A stretch of 64,000 nt of DNA from DATJGR01 sp963735085 (lineage in GTDB: Bacteria; Pseudomonadota; Gammaproteobacteria; Pseudomonadales; Azotimanducaceae), in assembly GCA_963735085.1 (NCBI GenBank), contig CAVTJP010000002.1, positions 1,178,001-1,242,000 on the forward strand. Direction: 5' to 3'. The translations under genes and the position numbers were made by a program. Positions within the stretch are counted from its first letter, which is position 1, and each line of letters starts with the position of its first letter. The notes under the pieces are model-generated. The model was not told where the DNA came from and ran no database searches. It was given only the letters and a program-made list of their open reading frames with translations. Shown in pieces: positions 34,220-43,358 of this stretch.

Positions 34220-35881
34220 ATGCGTCGCCCCACACTCAGTTGCGCCCCGCGGATCGTTCGCGTAGTGGTCGCGAACTGTTTGTGGTTCGCCGTTGCTTCC
34301 TGCGCCACACCCCCGCCGCAGCCGCCGCAAATTGCCGGCGCCTTCGATGCCGACCCCGCCATCGCCGACATCTCGGCGGGAAAGCCTCTCCAAGCCCGCG
34401 CCGCGTTAGCGCCGATTCTGCGCGCCGAGCCGCAGAACGGGTACCTGCATCTGCTCAACGGATTGACCTATGAACTGGCAGATCACTCCACCCAGTCGCT
34501 CGAGCTGGCCAGCGTCGGCTACGATTCCGCGACTCGGCTGACACCCGGCTTTTACTGGGCCCATTACCACGACGGCGCGCTCGAGTACGACCAGCGCAGC
34601 TATGCCGACGCCGCAGAGCAGTTCGCCGAAGCGATCCTTGCCGATCCAGACCAACCTTACGCATTTCTCGGCCTTGCGGCGGCGGCCTATTACAGCGACG
34701 ACCTCGAAGTCGCCACGCGCGCCATTGCACAGGCGCTGCACCTCGATGCGACGAACCCGCTTACCCTGCGCGCTGCCGCCTTCATCGCTGCCGGCGCCGG
34801 CGATCGAAACGCGCTGTCGGCGATTCTCGCGCGCGCCGAGCAGTCCTCTGTCGCCGCCCACGAACTGCAACTACAACGGCCGCGCCTGAACAACATCATC
34901 CGCGTCGCCCAGTTCGATACGCCATCTGGCCCACCACCGACCGAACCCGCAGCCGACGACCCACCCACATCGCAGGTGATGATCGAAGTCACGCTTCTGC
35001 TCAGCCAGAACTCGACCACCCACCGCACCGGCATCAATCTGCTGGATGGGTTGCAGCTGCAGTTCGGCGGCAGCCGAACGACGGTGGACCACAACGTCAG
35101 CCCGGGTGAGAACAATCACGAACGCATTACCACTACGGCGCTGTCGATTCCGCAAATCAGCTACAGCCTGAACCTGTTCAACACCACGGATGATTATTAC
35201 GAAGTCCTCGCGCGACCGTCATTGGTAGCGTCCATCGGTCAGACCTCCGAATTTTTCATCGGCCGCATCATTACGGTGGGCGTGAGCGGCGTAAATCTCG
35301 GCTCACTGCAACCGGTGGACGTAGGCACGACGGTCCGCGTGACGCCGGTCGAAATGTCCACGCGAGACGTCAAATTCCGCGTTGAAGCGGTGCGGTCGTT
35401 CTTCTCACCCGAGACGAACGGAACTTTCACGGAGTCGCTCACCACGTTCAAGCAATCCGTCAACGCGATGGTTCAGGTGGAATTCGGCCGCACGCTGATT
35501 CTGTCCGGACTTTACGAGGCAGTGAACATCGGAGGTTCGTCGAAAACGCCGGTGTTGGGCGACGTACCGGTCATCGACGTCGCCTTCAATGCGCGGACCG
35601 CTACCAAGCGCCAGGACGCCGCGCTGGTGTTGGTGACACCGCGCGTCGTTGGCACGATCGACACCGGCGCGCCGCAATTTCGCGGCGCGACGCTGCAACG
35701 CCTGCTCGGCCTCTGGAACAGTCTCATCGAGCCGACTGCAGGGCTAGACGCCATCCTGAAGACATTCCAGAAGAAGTCGCGGTATTTCACACCGTTGATC
35801 GGCGATGTGCGTCTACCCGACGCCAACGATCCGAAAATTCTCGCCGCCACGCTGGCGGCAACCAACGCTCGATTGCATTAG
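34220..35881 (+). CDS. Secretin-domain lipoprotein with TPR-like N-terminal region
   Basis: About 553 residues from ATG 34220. The signal ends FAVASCATPPPQ, a lipobox with Cys near residue 22. Residues about 60-230 are helical TPR-like repeats (NGYLHLLNGLTYELADHS, DQPYAFLGLAAAAYY). The C-terminal half (from QVMIEVTLLLSQNSTTHRTG, about 255) fits a secretin homology domain: SLVASIGQTSEFFIG, the GTTVRVTPVEMS strand, and SSKTPVLGDVPVIDVAFNAR with the conserved late VPxLGD-type loop. Secretins form outer-membrane gates for type II/III secretion or type IV pili. No other secretion gene is next to it, which is unusual. The following gene encodes an exported protein that could be its cargo. Confidence 0.82.
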   Translation: MRRPTLSCAPRIVRVVVANCLWFAVASCATPPPQPPQIAGAFDADPAIADISAGKPLQARAALAPILRAEPQNGYLHLLNGLTYELADHSTQSLELASVGYDSATRLTPGFYWAHYHDGALEYDQRSYADAAEQFAEAILADPDQPYAFLGLAAAAYYSDDLEVATRAIAQALHLDATNPLTLRAAAFIAAGAGDRNALSAILARAEQSSVAAHELQLQRPRLNNIIRVAQFDTPSGPPPTEPAADDPPTSQVMIEVTLLLSQNSTTHRTGINLLDGLQLQFGGSRTTVDHNVSPGENNHERITTTALSIPQISYSLNLFNTTDDYYEVLARPSLVASIGQTSEFFIGRIITVGVSGVNLGSLQPVDVGTTVRVTPVEMSTRDVKFRVEAVRSFFSPETNGTFTESLTTFKQSVNAMVQVEFGRTLILSGLYEAVNIGGSSKTPVLGDVPVIDVAFNARTATKRQDAALVLVTPRVVGTIDTGAPQFRGATLQRLLGLWNSLIEPTAGLDAILKTFQKKSRYFTPLIGDVRLPDANDPKILAATLAATNARLH

Positions 35882-35898
35882 CCAACGAAGGAGCAGAC

Positions 35899-35961
35899 AT
35901 GTCTACGCCCACACGATTGACGATGTTCGCAACCCACCTCCTGCTGCGGAGAGCACCATGA
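35899..35961 (+). CDS. Possible 20-residue leader peptide
   Basis: A short frame MSTPTRLTMFATHLLLRRAP starts at ATG 35899 with GAAGGAG five bases before. Its TGA (35959-35961) overlaps the next gene's ATG 35958 as ATGA. The strong ribosome binding site and the overlap suggest a translated leader coupled to the exported protein. It has no known family and could be chance. Confidence 0.4.
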   Translation: MSTPTRLTMFATHLLLRRAP

Positions 35962-37277
35962 AACAGGCATATCTCAGAAATTTAACCACCATCGTTTTGG
36001 GCGCCGCCCTTTCGGTGCCCGCTCACGCCGCAGTCGAGTACGTCACCCGAGTCGGAGACTGTTCCCAAGTCGATACGATCGGGGATGGAAAAGACCTGAG
36101 TTTGCAGGCCGGCCCGAACATCCGCTTCGAGGTATGGGGCGACGGCATCGATGTCCGCAAGCAGGTGCGGCTGACGTCTGACGACAGCAACGCAGGCGCG
36201 GTCACGGCGCGCATCACCCGCGCGCATGGGGGACTGGAGAACGCCGGCCGAATATGCCGGCAGAACAAGGGTTCGGTGGAAGTCGAGGTCGATTCACCCG
36301 CCAATACCACCCTGGTCCTGCAGCGATCGTTGCGCTTCACGATGCCTCTCGGAGACGAATCGCGGCTGCAGCTGCGCATCGTGCCGTTTCGACAACCGAT
36401 CTGGACCTGGGATGCCAACGCGCTGGTGCAGTCGCCGGCGAACTGCCTGACGAAAAACATCGGCTCGGTGTTGGTGGACAACCAGAGCACGCGCCTGACG
36501 ATTGCATTACCCGCGGGCGCAAACACCGATACCAGCAATTGCAATCTGCTGTTCAATACGCATTCGCGGCCAACCGATACACCTGAAATCGACATTGGCG
36601 CGACGTTCGCCTACGCGATTACCGGCGCGCCCTCGTATCTGACGCTGGTGAACGGCAGCAACTCGACGACTTCGCCAAACACAACCATCAACCCGAGATT
36701 CAATGGCGCGGTTGCGGACATCCGTAAGACCGAGCCTGCGCCCACACCCACGAAGACGGGCCGCTTGAGTCCGGTATCGCGCGCCGGCAACGGGAACCGC
36801 ACGTCCACGATGACCATTGCCACGGCCAACGGACTGACTGACGCACTCGTCGTCGTGATCGAACCACCGCCGACCGCCAACGCGTTCACGCAGGGCGTCG
36901 TCTGTCGCAATCAGCAGACCGGGAGCACCATCAACGTCAACGACGTATTCGACTGCGAGCTACATCTCGCGCAGACGCCACCGAGTAGCGGTCAACTGAT
37001 CACATTCGAAGTTCAGGACCGGCTCTGCGTCGCCGCCGGCAATACCAGCGTGGCGTACAGTTCGGCGACCGGGGTCGGCAAATTTACGGCGCCCGCTTCG
37101 GGCACCATCCATGAGGTACCGCTCCGAGCGCTGGGCGGGCAGGCTTCCAGCGGAACCCCGTGCGGCTCGAACGAGTCGCCGGTGGCGCATACGCTGAAGT
37201 TCTGGGTGGGGCCGCGCGACACGGAGTCGGGTCCGGATTTCAGTCAGACGCAGATTCGGATCCGCCAACCTCAATAA
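35958..37277 (+). CDS. Exported protein of unknown family
   Basis: The protein has 439 residues with a clear Sec signal (MKQAYLRNLTTIVLGAALSV..AHA, cleaved near residue 24). The mature part is rich in beta-strand-like segments and contains about ten Cys, a pattern consistent with disulfide-stabilised, Ig- or jelly-roll-like repeats. A Pro/Thr-rich joint (EPAPTPTKTG) near 260 divides the protein in two. I recognise no family. It follows the secretin gene, with the 20-residue frame between, and is likely co-transcribed; a role as substrate or partner of the secretin is inference. ATG 35958 follows GGAGAG. Confidence 0.75.
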   Translation: MKQAYLRNLTTIVLGAALSVPAHAAVEYVTRVGDCSQVDTIGDGKDLSLQAGPNIRFEVWGDGIDVRKQVRLTSDDSNAGAVTARITRAHGGLENAGRICRQNKGSVEVEVDSPANTTLVLQRSLRFTMPLGDESRLQLRIVPFRQPIWTWDANALVQSPANCLTKNIGSVLVDNQSTRLTIALPAGANTDTSNCNLLFNTHSRPTDTPEIDIGATFAYAITGAPSYLTLVNGSNSTTSPNTTINPRFNGAVADIRKTEPAPTPTKTGRLSPVSRAGNGNRTSTMTIATANGLTDALVVVIEPPPTANAFTQGVVCRNQQTGSTINVNDVFDCELHLAQTPPSSGQLITFEVQDRLCVAAGNTSVAYSSATGVGKFTAPASGTIHEVPLRALGGQASSGTPCGSNESPVAHTLKFWVGPRDTESGPDFSQTQIRIRQPQ

Positions 37278-37439
37278 CGCGATCTGCCGTTGGCGGGATG
37301 CTGAACCATCCTGCTGACGGCCGTATTCGACCAGCCAGCTATGGGACTTCCGTCCAGCGATGGATGTTGCGTGCCGACTCGCGCACTATTCGAATCAGCA
37401 TTCTGACTGAACGATATGCGCACACCAGAGGAGGCAGCC

Positions 37440-38795
37440 ATGTCCGACGTACGAACCCTCAGAGAGCTCGATTCGTGGCCGGTGCAAAACACCCGCGGCC
37501 ATACGATTCCCGGGAATCGCTACACGTCTCGCGAATTCTTCGCAAAAGAATGGGAGCACATGTGGACCAAGGTCTGGCTGCTGCTGGGCCGTGAATCCCA
37601 GCTACCGAATCCCGGCGACTGGCAGATGGAGACGGTCGGTCCCGAGTCGATCCTGATGGTTCGGCAGAAGGATCTCAGCGTGAAGGCCTTCTACAACGTC
37701 TGTCAGCATCGCGGCAATCCACTGGTCGACGCGCCTGTCGGCAATGCGAAGCGCTTCGTGTGCCGATACCACAGCTGGGCCTACCTGCCGGACGGCTCGC
37801 TCAACTTTGCACCTGACCGCGAAGATTTTCCGCAGGGTGACCCGTGCAAGCACGTACGCCTCGAAGAACTCGCGTGCGAGACCTTCGCAGGGTTCGTGTG
37901 GGTGAACATGGAAAAAGATTGCATGAGCCTGAAGGATTACCTCGGGCCGATCTGGGATGCGTGGAGCCAACTCGAACTGGAGACCTGGCGGCGCACGATA
38001 GCGAGGTCGACCTGGGCGCCTTGCAACTGGAAAGTCGTGCTGGATAATTTCAACGAGTCCTATCACGTGCCGACGGTACACATGGCTGCAACGCCGGATA
38101 CCGACCGAAAAAAGATCACCAGCAATATCAATACGTACTACAAAGAGACGCGCTTCGACCTGTCCAACGAGGGCCACAACCGCATGGTGATGCAGGGCGG
38201 TTACGGTTCGGGGCAGACGGACAAGCAAGGCAACATCATGGAGCCGTTGGCGAGCAACCTGCGCGAGTGGGGTATCGACCCCGAACGGTTCAAAGGGCGG
38301 CCCGAGGCGACCCGTGCGGCGCTGCAGGACGCAAAACGACGACTCGGTCCGTCACGCGGCTACAAGCACTACGCCAACGTGCCCAACGAGCAGTTGACCG
38401 ACGCGTTCCACTACACGTTGTTTCCGAATTTCGCCGTTTCGGTATGGGCCGACGGCTTCCACTTTCTACGCGCGCGGCCGCACTACAACGATCCGGAGCA
38501 GTGCCTGTTCGACAACTGGTGGTATTCCAGCCCGGCGGCGATTGCGCACCGCGAGTGGACGATGGGTGTGCAACTCGCGGAAGGTCCGGAAGTAGAGGTC
38601 ACGATGATCGACTACGCAACCGAATCGATCGGGCCAGCCATCGAAGACGACATGCGGGTATTTCTCACGCAGCAGAGAGGTTTCCGTTCGCGTGGATTCA
38701 AAGGCGTGTATCTGTCGGATCAGGAGAAGCGCATCAGTCGCTATCATGAACTTATAGACGATTACATCGAGGGGCGGCGGGCTGCACAGAAGTAG
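37440..38795 (+). CDS. Rieske non-haem iron oxygenase, alpha subunit
   Basis: The protein has 451 residues from ATG 37440, with GAGGAGG upstream. The Rieske 2Fe-2S site is NVCQHRGNP (Cys88, His90) and FVCRYHSW (Cys108, His111). The mononuclear iron site is DNFNESYHVPTVH, with His209 and His214. The family dihydroxylates or demethylates aromatic or related substrates. No beta subunit, ferredoxin or reductase gene is nearby, so electrons must come from elsewhere. The class II aldolase gene is convergent behind it. Confidence 0.92.
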   Translation: MSDVRTLRELDSWPVQNTRGHTIPGNRYTSREFFAKEWEHMWTKVWLLLGRESQLPNPGDWQMETVGPESILMVRQKDLSVKAFYNVCQHRGNPLVDAPVGNAKRFVCRYHSWAYLPDGSLNFAPDREDFPQGDPCKHVRLEELACETFAGFVWVNMEKDCMSLKDYLGPIWDAWSQLELETWRRTIARSTWAPCNWKVVLDNFNESYHVPTVHMAATPDTDRKKITSNINTYYKETRFDLSNEGHNRMVMQGGYGSGQTDKQGNIMEPLASNLREWGIDPERFKGRPEATRAALQDAKRRLGPSRGYKHYANVPNEQLTDAFHYTLFPNFAVSVWADGFHFLRARPHYNDPEQCLFDNWWYSSPAAIAHREWTMGVQLAEGPEVEVTMIDYATESIGPAIEDDMRVFLTQQRGFRSRGFKGVYLSDQEKRISRYHELIDDYIEGRRAAQK

Positions 38796-38825
38796 GCATT
38801 TGACGGACGCCCACGATCGAAGAAA

Positions 38826-38940
38826 GGGTCAGAGTCGCTCTGACCCCCGTCTCCGTCGACGAAATCCGGATCACTCTGTGGGAAAAGGGGTCAGAGCGAC
38901 TCTGACCCTTTCTTCAGTCGACGAGATCCGGGTCGCTTTC
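38826..38940. repeat. Tandem 53-bp unit: GGGTCAGAG hairpin plus aldolase gene tail
   Basis: Two similar units lie at 38826-38878 and 38888-38940. Each starts with a hairpin GGGTCAGAG-N3-CTCTGACCC and ends with GTCGACGA.ATCCGG.TC.CT. The second unit contains the true 3' end of the aldolase gene on the minus strand, ending in its stop at 38914, and a T-rich flank typical of an intrinsic terminator. The first unit is a diverged duplicate without a stop at the corresponding position. Confidence 0.78.
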
Positions 38941-39684
38941 GATGATCTCGTCCCACAGCGTCTGGAACGACAGCCAGCCGAACATCGGCGATCCCAACGA
39001 TGCGGCAAGGCCGCGCGCTGCTTCCGCCGGCCAGTGCGTCGGCGTGCCGGCCGCTTCGGCAAGCAGCTGCGCTTCGCAGCAGCGGTTCATCAGCACGAAC
39101 CACCACGCGGCCTCGTCAATACTCTGCCCGGTAGTGAAAATGCCGTGGCCGGCGTGGATTGCAGTGCGCTTGTTGCCGAACGCGGCGGCAAATTGCGCGG
39201 CACTGTCTTTGTCCAACGCAGAACGCGGTTCGATGATCAGCGCCTGATTGTCGAAGAAGACGCAGGCGTCCTGCGTGATCGGATCCAGCAAGCGCTCCAT
39301 TGCAGACCACGTGGATGCCGCCAGTGCATGCGCGTGACAGATGGCCACGACGTCCGGCCGCGCCTGGTGCATCGCCGAATGCAACAGCAACCCCACCGGA
39401 TTCACCGAGCCGCGACCCCCGACCACCTCGCCTCGGTGATTGGCCTGCACGAGGTGCGAGACGCGCATCTGGCGCATCGAAACCCCGACCGGATTCACCC
39501 ACAACAGGTCAGCGTGCTCGGGATCGCGCACGGTAATGTGTCCCAGCAACCCCTCGGAGAACCCCTGTCGTCCGAAAATCCGACATGCTGCGGCGAGGCG
39601 TTGCAATCGATGAGTTCTTTCGGCGGCCGGTGAATCGAACGTCGGTGGCGACCGGGTGGCGAAGCTGCTCATCTCGACGGCCAT
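38914..39684 (-). CDS. Class II aldolase/adducin family protein
   Basis: The protein has 256 residues. The fold is shown by GRQGFSEGLLGHITVRDPEH near residue 40-60, with the catalytic Glu, and by VAICHAHALAAST near 114 and AIHAGHGIF near 175 with the zinc His residues. Members are aldolases, epimerases or decarboxylases acting on sugar phosphates or related acids. ATG 39684 has a weak GGA upstream. It converges on the Rieske gene, with shared terminators. Confidence 0.88.
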   Translation of the reverse strand: MAVEMSSFATRSPPTFDSPAAERTHRLQRLAAACRIFGRQGFSEGLLGHITVRDPEHADLLWVNPVGVSMRQMRVSHLVQANHRGEVVGGRGSVNPVGLLLHSAMHQARPDVVAICHAHALAASTWSAMERLLDPITQDACVFFDNQALIIEPRSALDKDSAAQFAAAFGNKRTAIHAGHGIFTTGQSIDEAAWWFVLMNRCCEAQLLAEAAGTPTHWPAEAARGLAASLGSPMFGWLSFQTLWDEIIESDPDLVD

Positions 39685-39804
39685 GGCAATCCAAAAATGG
39701 TGCTGGGTTCCTTAGACTAACGCCCGCCCGCGCCGGACCGCCAGCAACGCATCAGGTGCGCTAACATCCGCCTTCGGCCATCACCCCTCATTAGGAGTTC
39801 AACG

Positions 39805-40968
39805 ATGCAAGACGTCTACATCATCGACGCGGTACGCAGCCCGATCGGCAAGCGCGGCAAGGGCCTCGCCGGTCTGATGCCGGCGGACCTGCTCGGCGCA
39901 GTCCAACTCGCCGCGCTGCAACGCAGCGGCATCGACGCCAGCGCGATCGGTCAGGTGATCGGCGGCTGCGTGTCGCAGGTCGGCGAGCAGTCCTTCAATA
40001 TCGCCCGCGTGGCGTGGCTGTCGGCGGGGTTACCGATGGAAGTGGCCGCGACGACCGTGGATTCGCAATGCGGCTCGAGCCAGCAGGCCACTTCGATGGG
40101 CGCGGCGATGGTCGGCGCGGGACTGGAAGATATCGTGATGAGCTGCGGTCTGGAAATGATGTCGCGAGTGCCGCTCGGCTCGAACATGAAAGGCGGCGTG
40201 CCGATGGGTGCGAGTTACGCGGCGCACTATCAGCCGACCAGTCAGTTCATGGGCGCGGCGATGATCGCCGAGGAATACCAGATCACCCGCGACGACACCG
40301 ATGCATTCGGTCTGCGCAGTCAACAGCGCGCGATCGCCGCGTGGGAAGCCGGCCATTTCCACCGCGAAGTAGTGCCCGTTGCGGCACCCGTTGTCGACAA
40401 GGAAGGCAAGCCGACCGGTGCAACCCACACCGTGGCCCGCGACGAGGGTTTGCGCGCCACGACAATCGAAGCGTTGCGCGCCCTCGAACCGGTACCCGGC
40501 CAGAGCATTCATACCGCCGGCACCAGTTCGCAGGTTTCCGACGGCGCCGCTGCCGTGATTCTGGCATCGGAGAAAGCCGTCAAATCGTTGGGGCTGAAAC
40601 CGCGGGCGCGCATCGTCGCCACGACCCTGGTCGGCGTCGATCCGGTGACGATGTTGAAAGGGCCGATCCCCGCCACCGCAAAAGTGTTGGCGCAGACCGG
40701 CCTGACCATCGGCGACATCGACGTGTTCGAAGTGAACGAAGCATTCGCATCGGTCGTGCTCGCGTGGCAGCGCGTGCATCAGCCCGATCCAGATCGGGTC
40801 AACCCGAACGGAGGTGCCATCGCGCTCGGCCATCCAACCGGCAGTACCGGCGCGCGCCTGATCACGACAGCGCTGCACGAATTGGAACGCACCAACGGCC
40901 ACTACGGCTTGATCTCCATGTGCTGTGGCGGCGGACTCGGTACCGGCACGATCATCGAGCGGTTGTAG
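39805..40968 (+). CDS. Acetyl-CoA acetyltransferase (thiolase)
   Basis: The protein has 387 residues. The nucleophile Cys is in TTVDSQCGSSQQA near residue 89. The C-terminal NGGAIALGHPTGSTGARL near 335 holds the catalytic His, and SMCCGGGLGTGTIIERL near 372 holds the second Cys. It degrades or forms beta-ketoacyl-CoA. ATG 39805 has AGGAG at eight bases. It is followed by an alpha/beta hydrolase and a cytochrome P450 in one operon, with gaps of 4 and 10 bases. Confidence 0.93.
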   Translation: MQDVYIIDAVRSPIGKRGKGLAGLMPADLLGAVQLAALQRSGIDASAIGQVIGGCVSQVGEQSFNIARVAWLSAGLPMEVAATTVDSQCGSSQQATSMGAAMVGAGLEDIVMSCGLEMMSRVPLGSNMKGGVPMGASYAAHYQPTSQFMGAAMIAEEYQITRDDTDAFGLRSQQRAIAAWEAGHFHREVVPVAAPVVDKEGKPTGATHTVARDEGLRATTIEALRALEPVPGQSIHTAGTSSQVSDGAAAVILASEKAVKSLGLKPRARIVATTLVGVDPVTMLKGPIPATAKVLAQTGLTIGDIDVFEVNEAFASVVLAWQRVHQPDPDRVNPNGGAIALGHPTGSTGARLITTALHELERTNGHYGLISMCCGGGLGTGTIIERL

Positions 40969-40972
40969 CGGC

Positions 40973-41818
40973 ATGGGGAACACAACCGTCGACAATGTGC
41001 GAGACGAATTGATCGAACTGCGTGGTCTGCGCTTTGCGTATCGCGATTGGGCATCCGCAACGCCCAACGCGCCGGATCTGGTGCTGCTGCATGGCTACAC
41101 CGGTCACGCGCGATCGTGGGATCACTTCGCGCGCGCGATGTCGTCGCGCTATCGCGTGCTGGCGCTCGATCAACGCGGCCACGGCCAGACGCAGTGGGCA
41201 CCGCGCGACGCGTACGGCACACCCGAGATGGTGGCCGACCTCGAGGCGTTCGTCGCAGCACTGGGCTTGTCCAACTACGCGCTGCTCGGACTATCCATGG
41301 GCGGCCTTGTCTCGATCGGCTATGCAGGCAAGCGCCCCGCTGCGCTCGGCAAGCTGGTGATCGTCGACATCGCACCGGAAATCGATCGCGACGGTTTGAC
41401 GCGAATTCAGGCAGGCGTCGTCCGCAGCGACGTCTTCGCATCGGTCGATGAAGCGTATGCGCGGGCGCGTGCCGATAACCCGATTCCGCCGGACGATCAG
41501 CTGAGGCATCGCATCGCCTATTCGCTGATGCGTCGCGACGACGGCCAGTACACGTACCGCTACGATCCGGCGCTGCGCGATCCCGCCAACCCGCGCACAG
41601 GCATCGACGCCGACGAAGGCTGGAGGCTGGTTGCGAACATCAACGTGCCGACGTTGCTGGTGCGCGGTGAAATCAGCGACATTCTGTCGAAGCCGGTTGC
41701 CGCGCGCATGGCCCAGACGATCCCGGATTGCCGGTTCGTCGAGGTCGCGGGTTCCAGTCATCCCGTGCCGCTCGACAAACCCGATGCGTTTCTCGACGCA
41801 GCGGCGACCTTCCTGTAG
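40973..41818 (+). CDS. Alpha/beta hydrolase
   Basis: The protein has 281 residues. The oxyanion segment is LLHGYTGHARSWD near residue 40, LALDQRGHGQT near 66 is typical, and the nucleophile Ser lies in GLSMGG near 106. The catalytic His is in VAGSSHPVPLDKP near 262. The substrate is unknown. It starts four bases after the thiolase stop and ten bases before the P450, so the three are probably one operon. Confidence 0.92.
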   Translation: MGNTTVDNVRDELIELRGLRFAYRDWASATPNAPDLVLLHGYTGHARSWDHFARAMSSRYRVLALDQRGHGQTQWAPRDAYGTPEMVADLEAFVAALGLSNYALLGLSMGGLVSIGYAGKRPAALGKLVIVDIAPEIDRDGLTRIQAGVVRSDVFASVDEAYARARADNPIPPDDQLRHRIAYSLMRRDDGQYTYRYDPALRDPANPRTGIDADEGWRLVANINVPTLLVRGEISDILSKPVAARMAQTIPDCRFVEVAGSSHPVPLDKPDAFLDAAATFL

Positions 41819-41828
41819 AGGTTCGACC

Positions 41829-43046
41829 ATGAGCGAATCGACAGCCCCAGTCCTCGGCAACCTGTTCACGCCCGAGTTCATCAACGATCCGTATCCCACC
41901 TACCGGATGATTCGCGAAACGAATCCGTTCCTGCATCTGCCCGGTACCGAGGACTGGATTGCAGTGCGCTACGAAGATTGCGCGAGCGTGCTGCGTGACA
42001 AACGCTTCGGCATCGGCAACGACCGCCGCATGCGAACCGGCTATGGCGACGACTACATGTCGGTGCCCGCCTACGCAAGCCTGTCGCGGATGATGCTGTT
42101 CGCCGATCCGCCCGACCACACGCGCCTGCGCAAACTCGTTGTACGCGCGTTCGATGCGCGCAGCATCGAGAAACTTCGCGACCAGATCCGCCAGATCGCT
42201 CGGAATCTCGTCGATGCGATGGAAGATTCGTCGGGCGGTGATCTGATGACCGCATTCGCCCGGCAACTGCCGATCGAGGTGATCTGCGAGATGCTCGGTA
42301 TTCCAAAGGCCGATCGACATCGCTTTACCGAAGTCGACGAAAACGCCGGCCGGATCCTCGACCCAACACCGATGACGCCCGAGGAACTCGATCGTGTGAA
42401 CCGCGAGACACTGGAAAGCGAAGAATATTTCGACGATCTGTGCGCGCGCCGCCGGCGCGAGCCGACCGACGATCTGTTGACTGCGATGGTTCAATCGGAA
42501 ACCGAGCACGGCAAACTGACGCGTGAAGAACTCAGCGCGAACATCTCGCTGCTATTCGGCGCCGGCCACGAGACCACAGTCAACCTGATCGGCAACGGTC
42601 TGCTGGCGTTGTTCAGAAACCGGGACCAGTTGGAACTGCTGCAGAAAGACCCATCGCTGATTCCGGGCGCGATCGAGGAACTGCTGCGCTACGACTCGTC
42701 AGTGCAGCTGAGCGGTCGCACCGCGCTCGAAGACGCGGAGATATGCGGTCATCACATCGATGCCGGTGCGCAGATTGTCACGATCGTCGCTGCCGCCAAT
42801 CGCGACCCGGAGGTCTACGACAATCCCGAATCGCTGGACGTGACGCGGCAGAACATACGGCCCTTGTCGTTCGGCGGCGGCATCCATCACTGCCTCGGTG
42901 CGCAGCTTGCGCGCATCGAAGGCGCCGAAGCTTTTTCGGAGCTGCTGGGACGTCTGCCGGCGCTGGAACTCGACGATGCGGTCAACGCGAAGTGGAAACC
43001 AACGATCACGCTGAGGGGACTGATCGAGCTGCCAGCGCATTGGTAG
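41829..43046 (+). CDS. Cytochrome P450
   Basis: The protein has 405 residues, a bacterial soluble P450 length. I-helix GAGHETTVN (about residue 240) holds the O2-binding Thr. The E-x-x-R pair is EELLRYDS (about 281-284), and the haem-binding loop FGGGIHHCLG has Cys355. It hydroxylates an unknown compound in the operon with thiolase and hydrolase, consistent with degradation of a hydrophobic compound. No ferredoxin is adjacent. Confidence 0.95.
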   Translation: MSESTAPVLGNLFTPEFINDPYPTYRMIRETNPFLHLPGTEDWIAVRYEDCASVLRDKRFGIGNDRRMRTGYGDDYMSVPAYASLSRMMLFADPPDHTRLRKLVVRAFDARSIEKLRDQIRQIARNLVDAMEDSSGGDLMTAFARQLPIEVICEMLGIPKADRHRFTEVDENAGRILDPTPMTPEELDRVNRETLESEEYFDDLCARRRREPTDDLLTAMVQSETEHGKLTREELSANISLLFGAGHETTVNLIGNGLLALFRNRDQLELLQKDPSLIPGAIEELLRYDSSVQLSGRTALEDAEICGHHIDAGAQIVTIVAAANRDPEVYDNPESLDVTRQNIRPLSFGGGIHHCLGAQLARIEGAEAFSELLGRLPALELDDAVNAKWKPTITLRGLIELPAHW

Positions 43047-43050
43047 ATAG

Positions 43051-43339
43051 TCAAAGCGTCTTCGTCATAAAGACGCTGAAGGGATCTTCGGCGTAGTCGC
43101 CAAACGGTCCACAGTATTGGAATCCGTGGCGCTCGTAGAGCCTGCGCGCCGCATCGAAACCTGCGACCGATCCTGTCTCCAGGCTCACTCGAGCATAGCC
43201 GCGACGCTTCGCTTCATCGAGTATGCGGCCCAGCAGGTTCGCGGCGACGCCCTTGCGCAGATGCCGCGATGACGTGCGCATCGATTTGCAACAGCGCATG
43301 AATCTCCGAACCGGTCAGATCGTCGATCCGGATATTCAT
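43051..43339 (-). pseudogene. GNAT acetyltransferase with internal deletion
   Basis: The minus-strand ATG 43339 opens with MNIRIDDLTGSEIHALLQ, the usual N-terminus of a GNAT subgroup. After about 18 codons the sequence jumps to KSMRTSSRHLRKGVAANLLG in another frame and goes on to the normal end YERHGFQYCGPFGDYAEDPF. About 60-70 codons, including the central strands, are missing, and the parts are out of frame. The gene is therefore disrupted. A GNAT protein with a different sequence lies 20 bp behind. Confidence 0.82.
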
Positions 43340-43358
43340 GATGGAATGCGCCGGAGAT

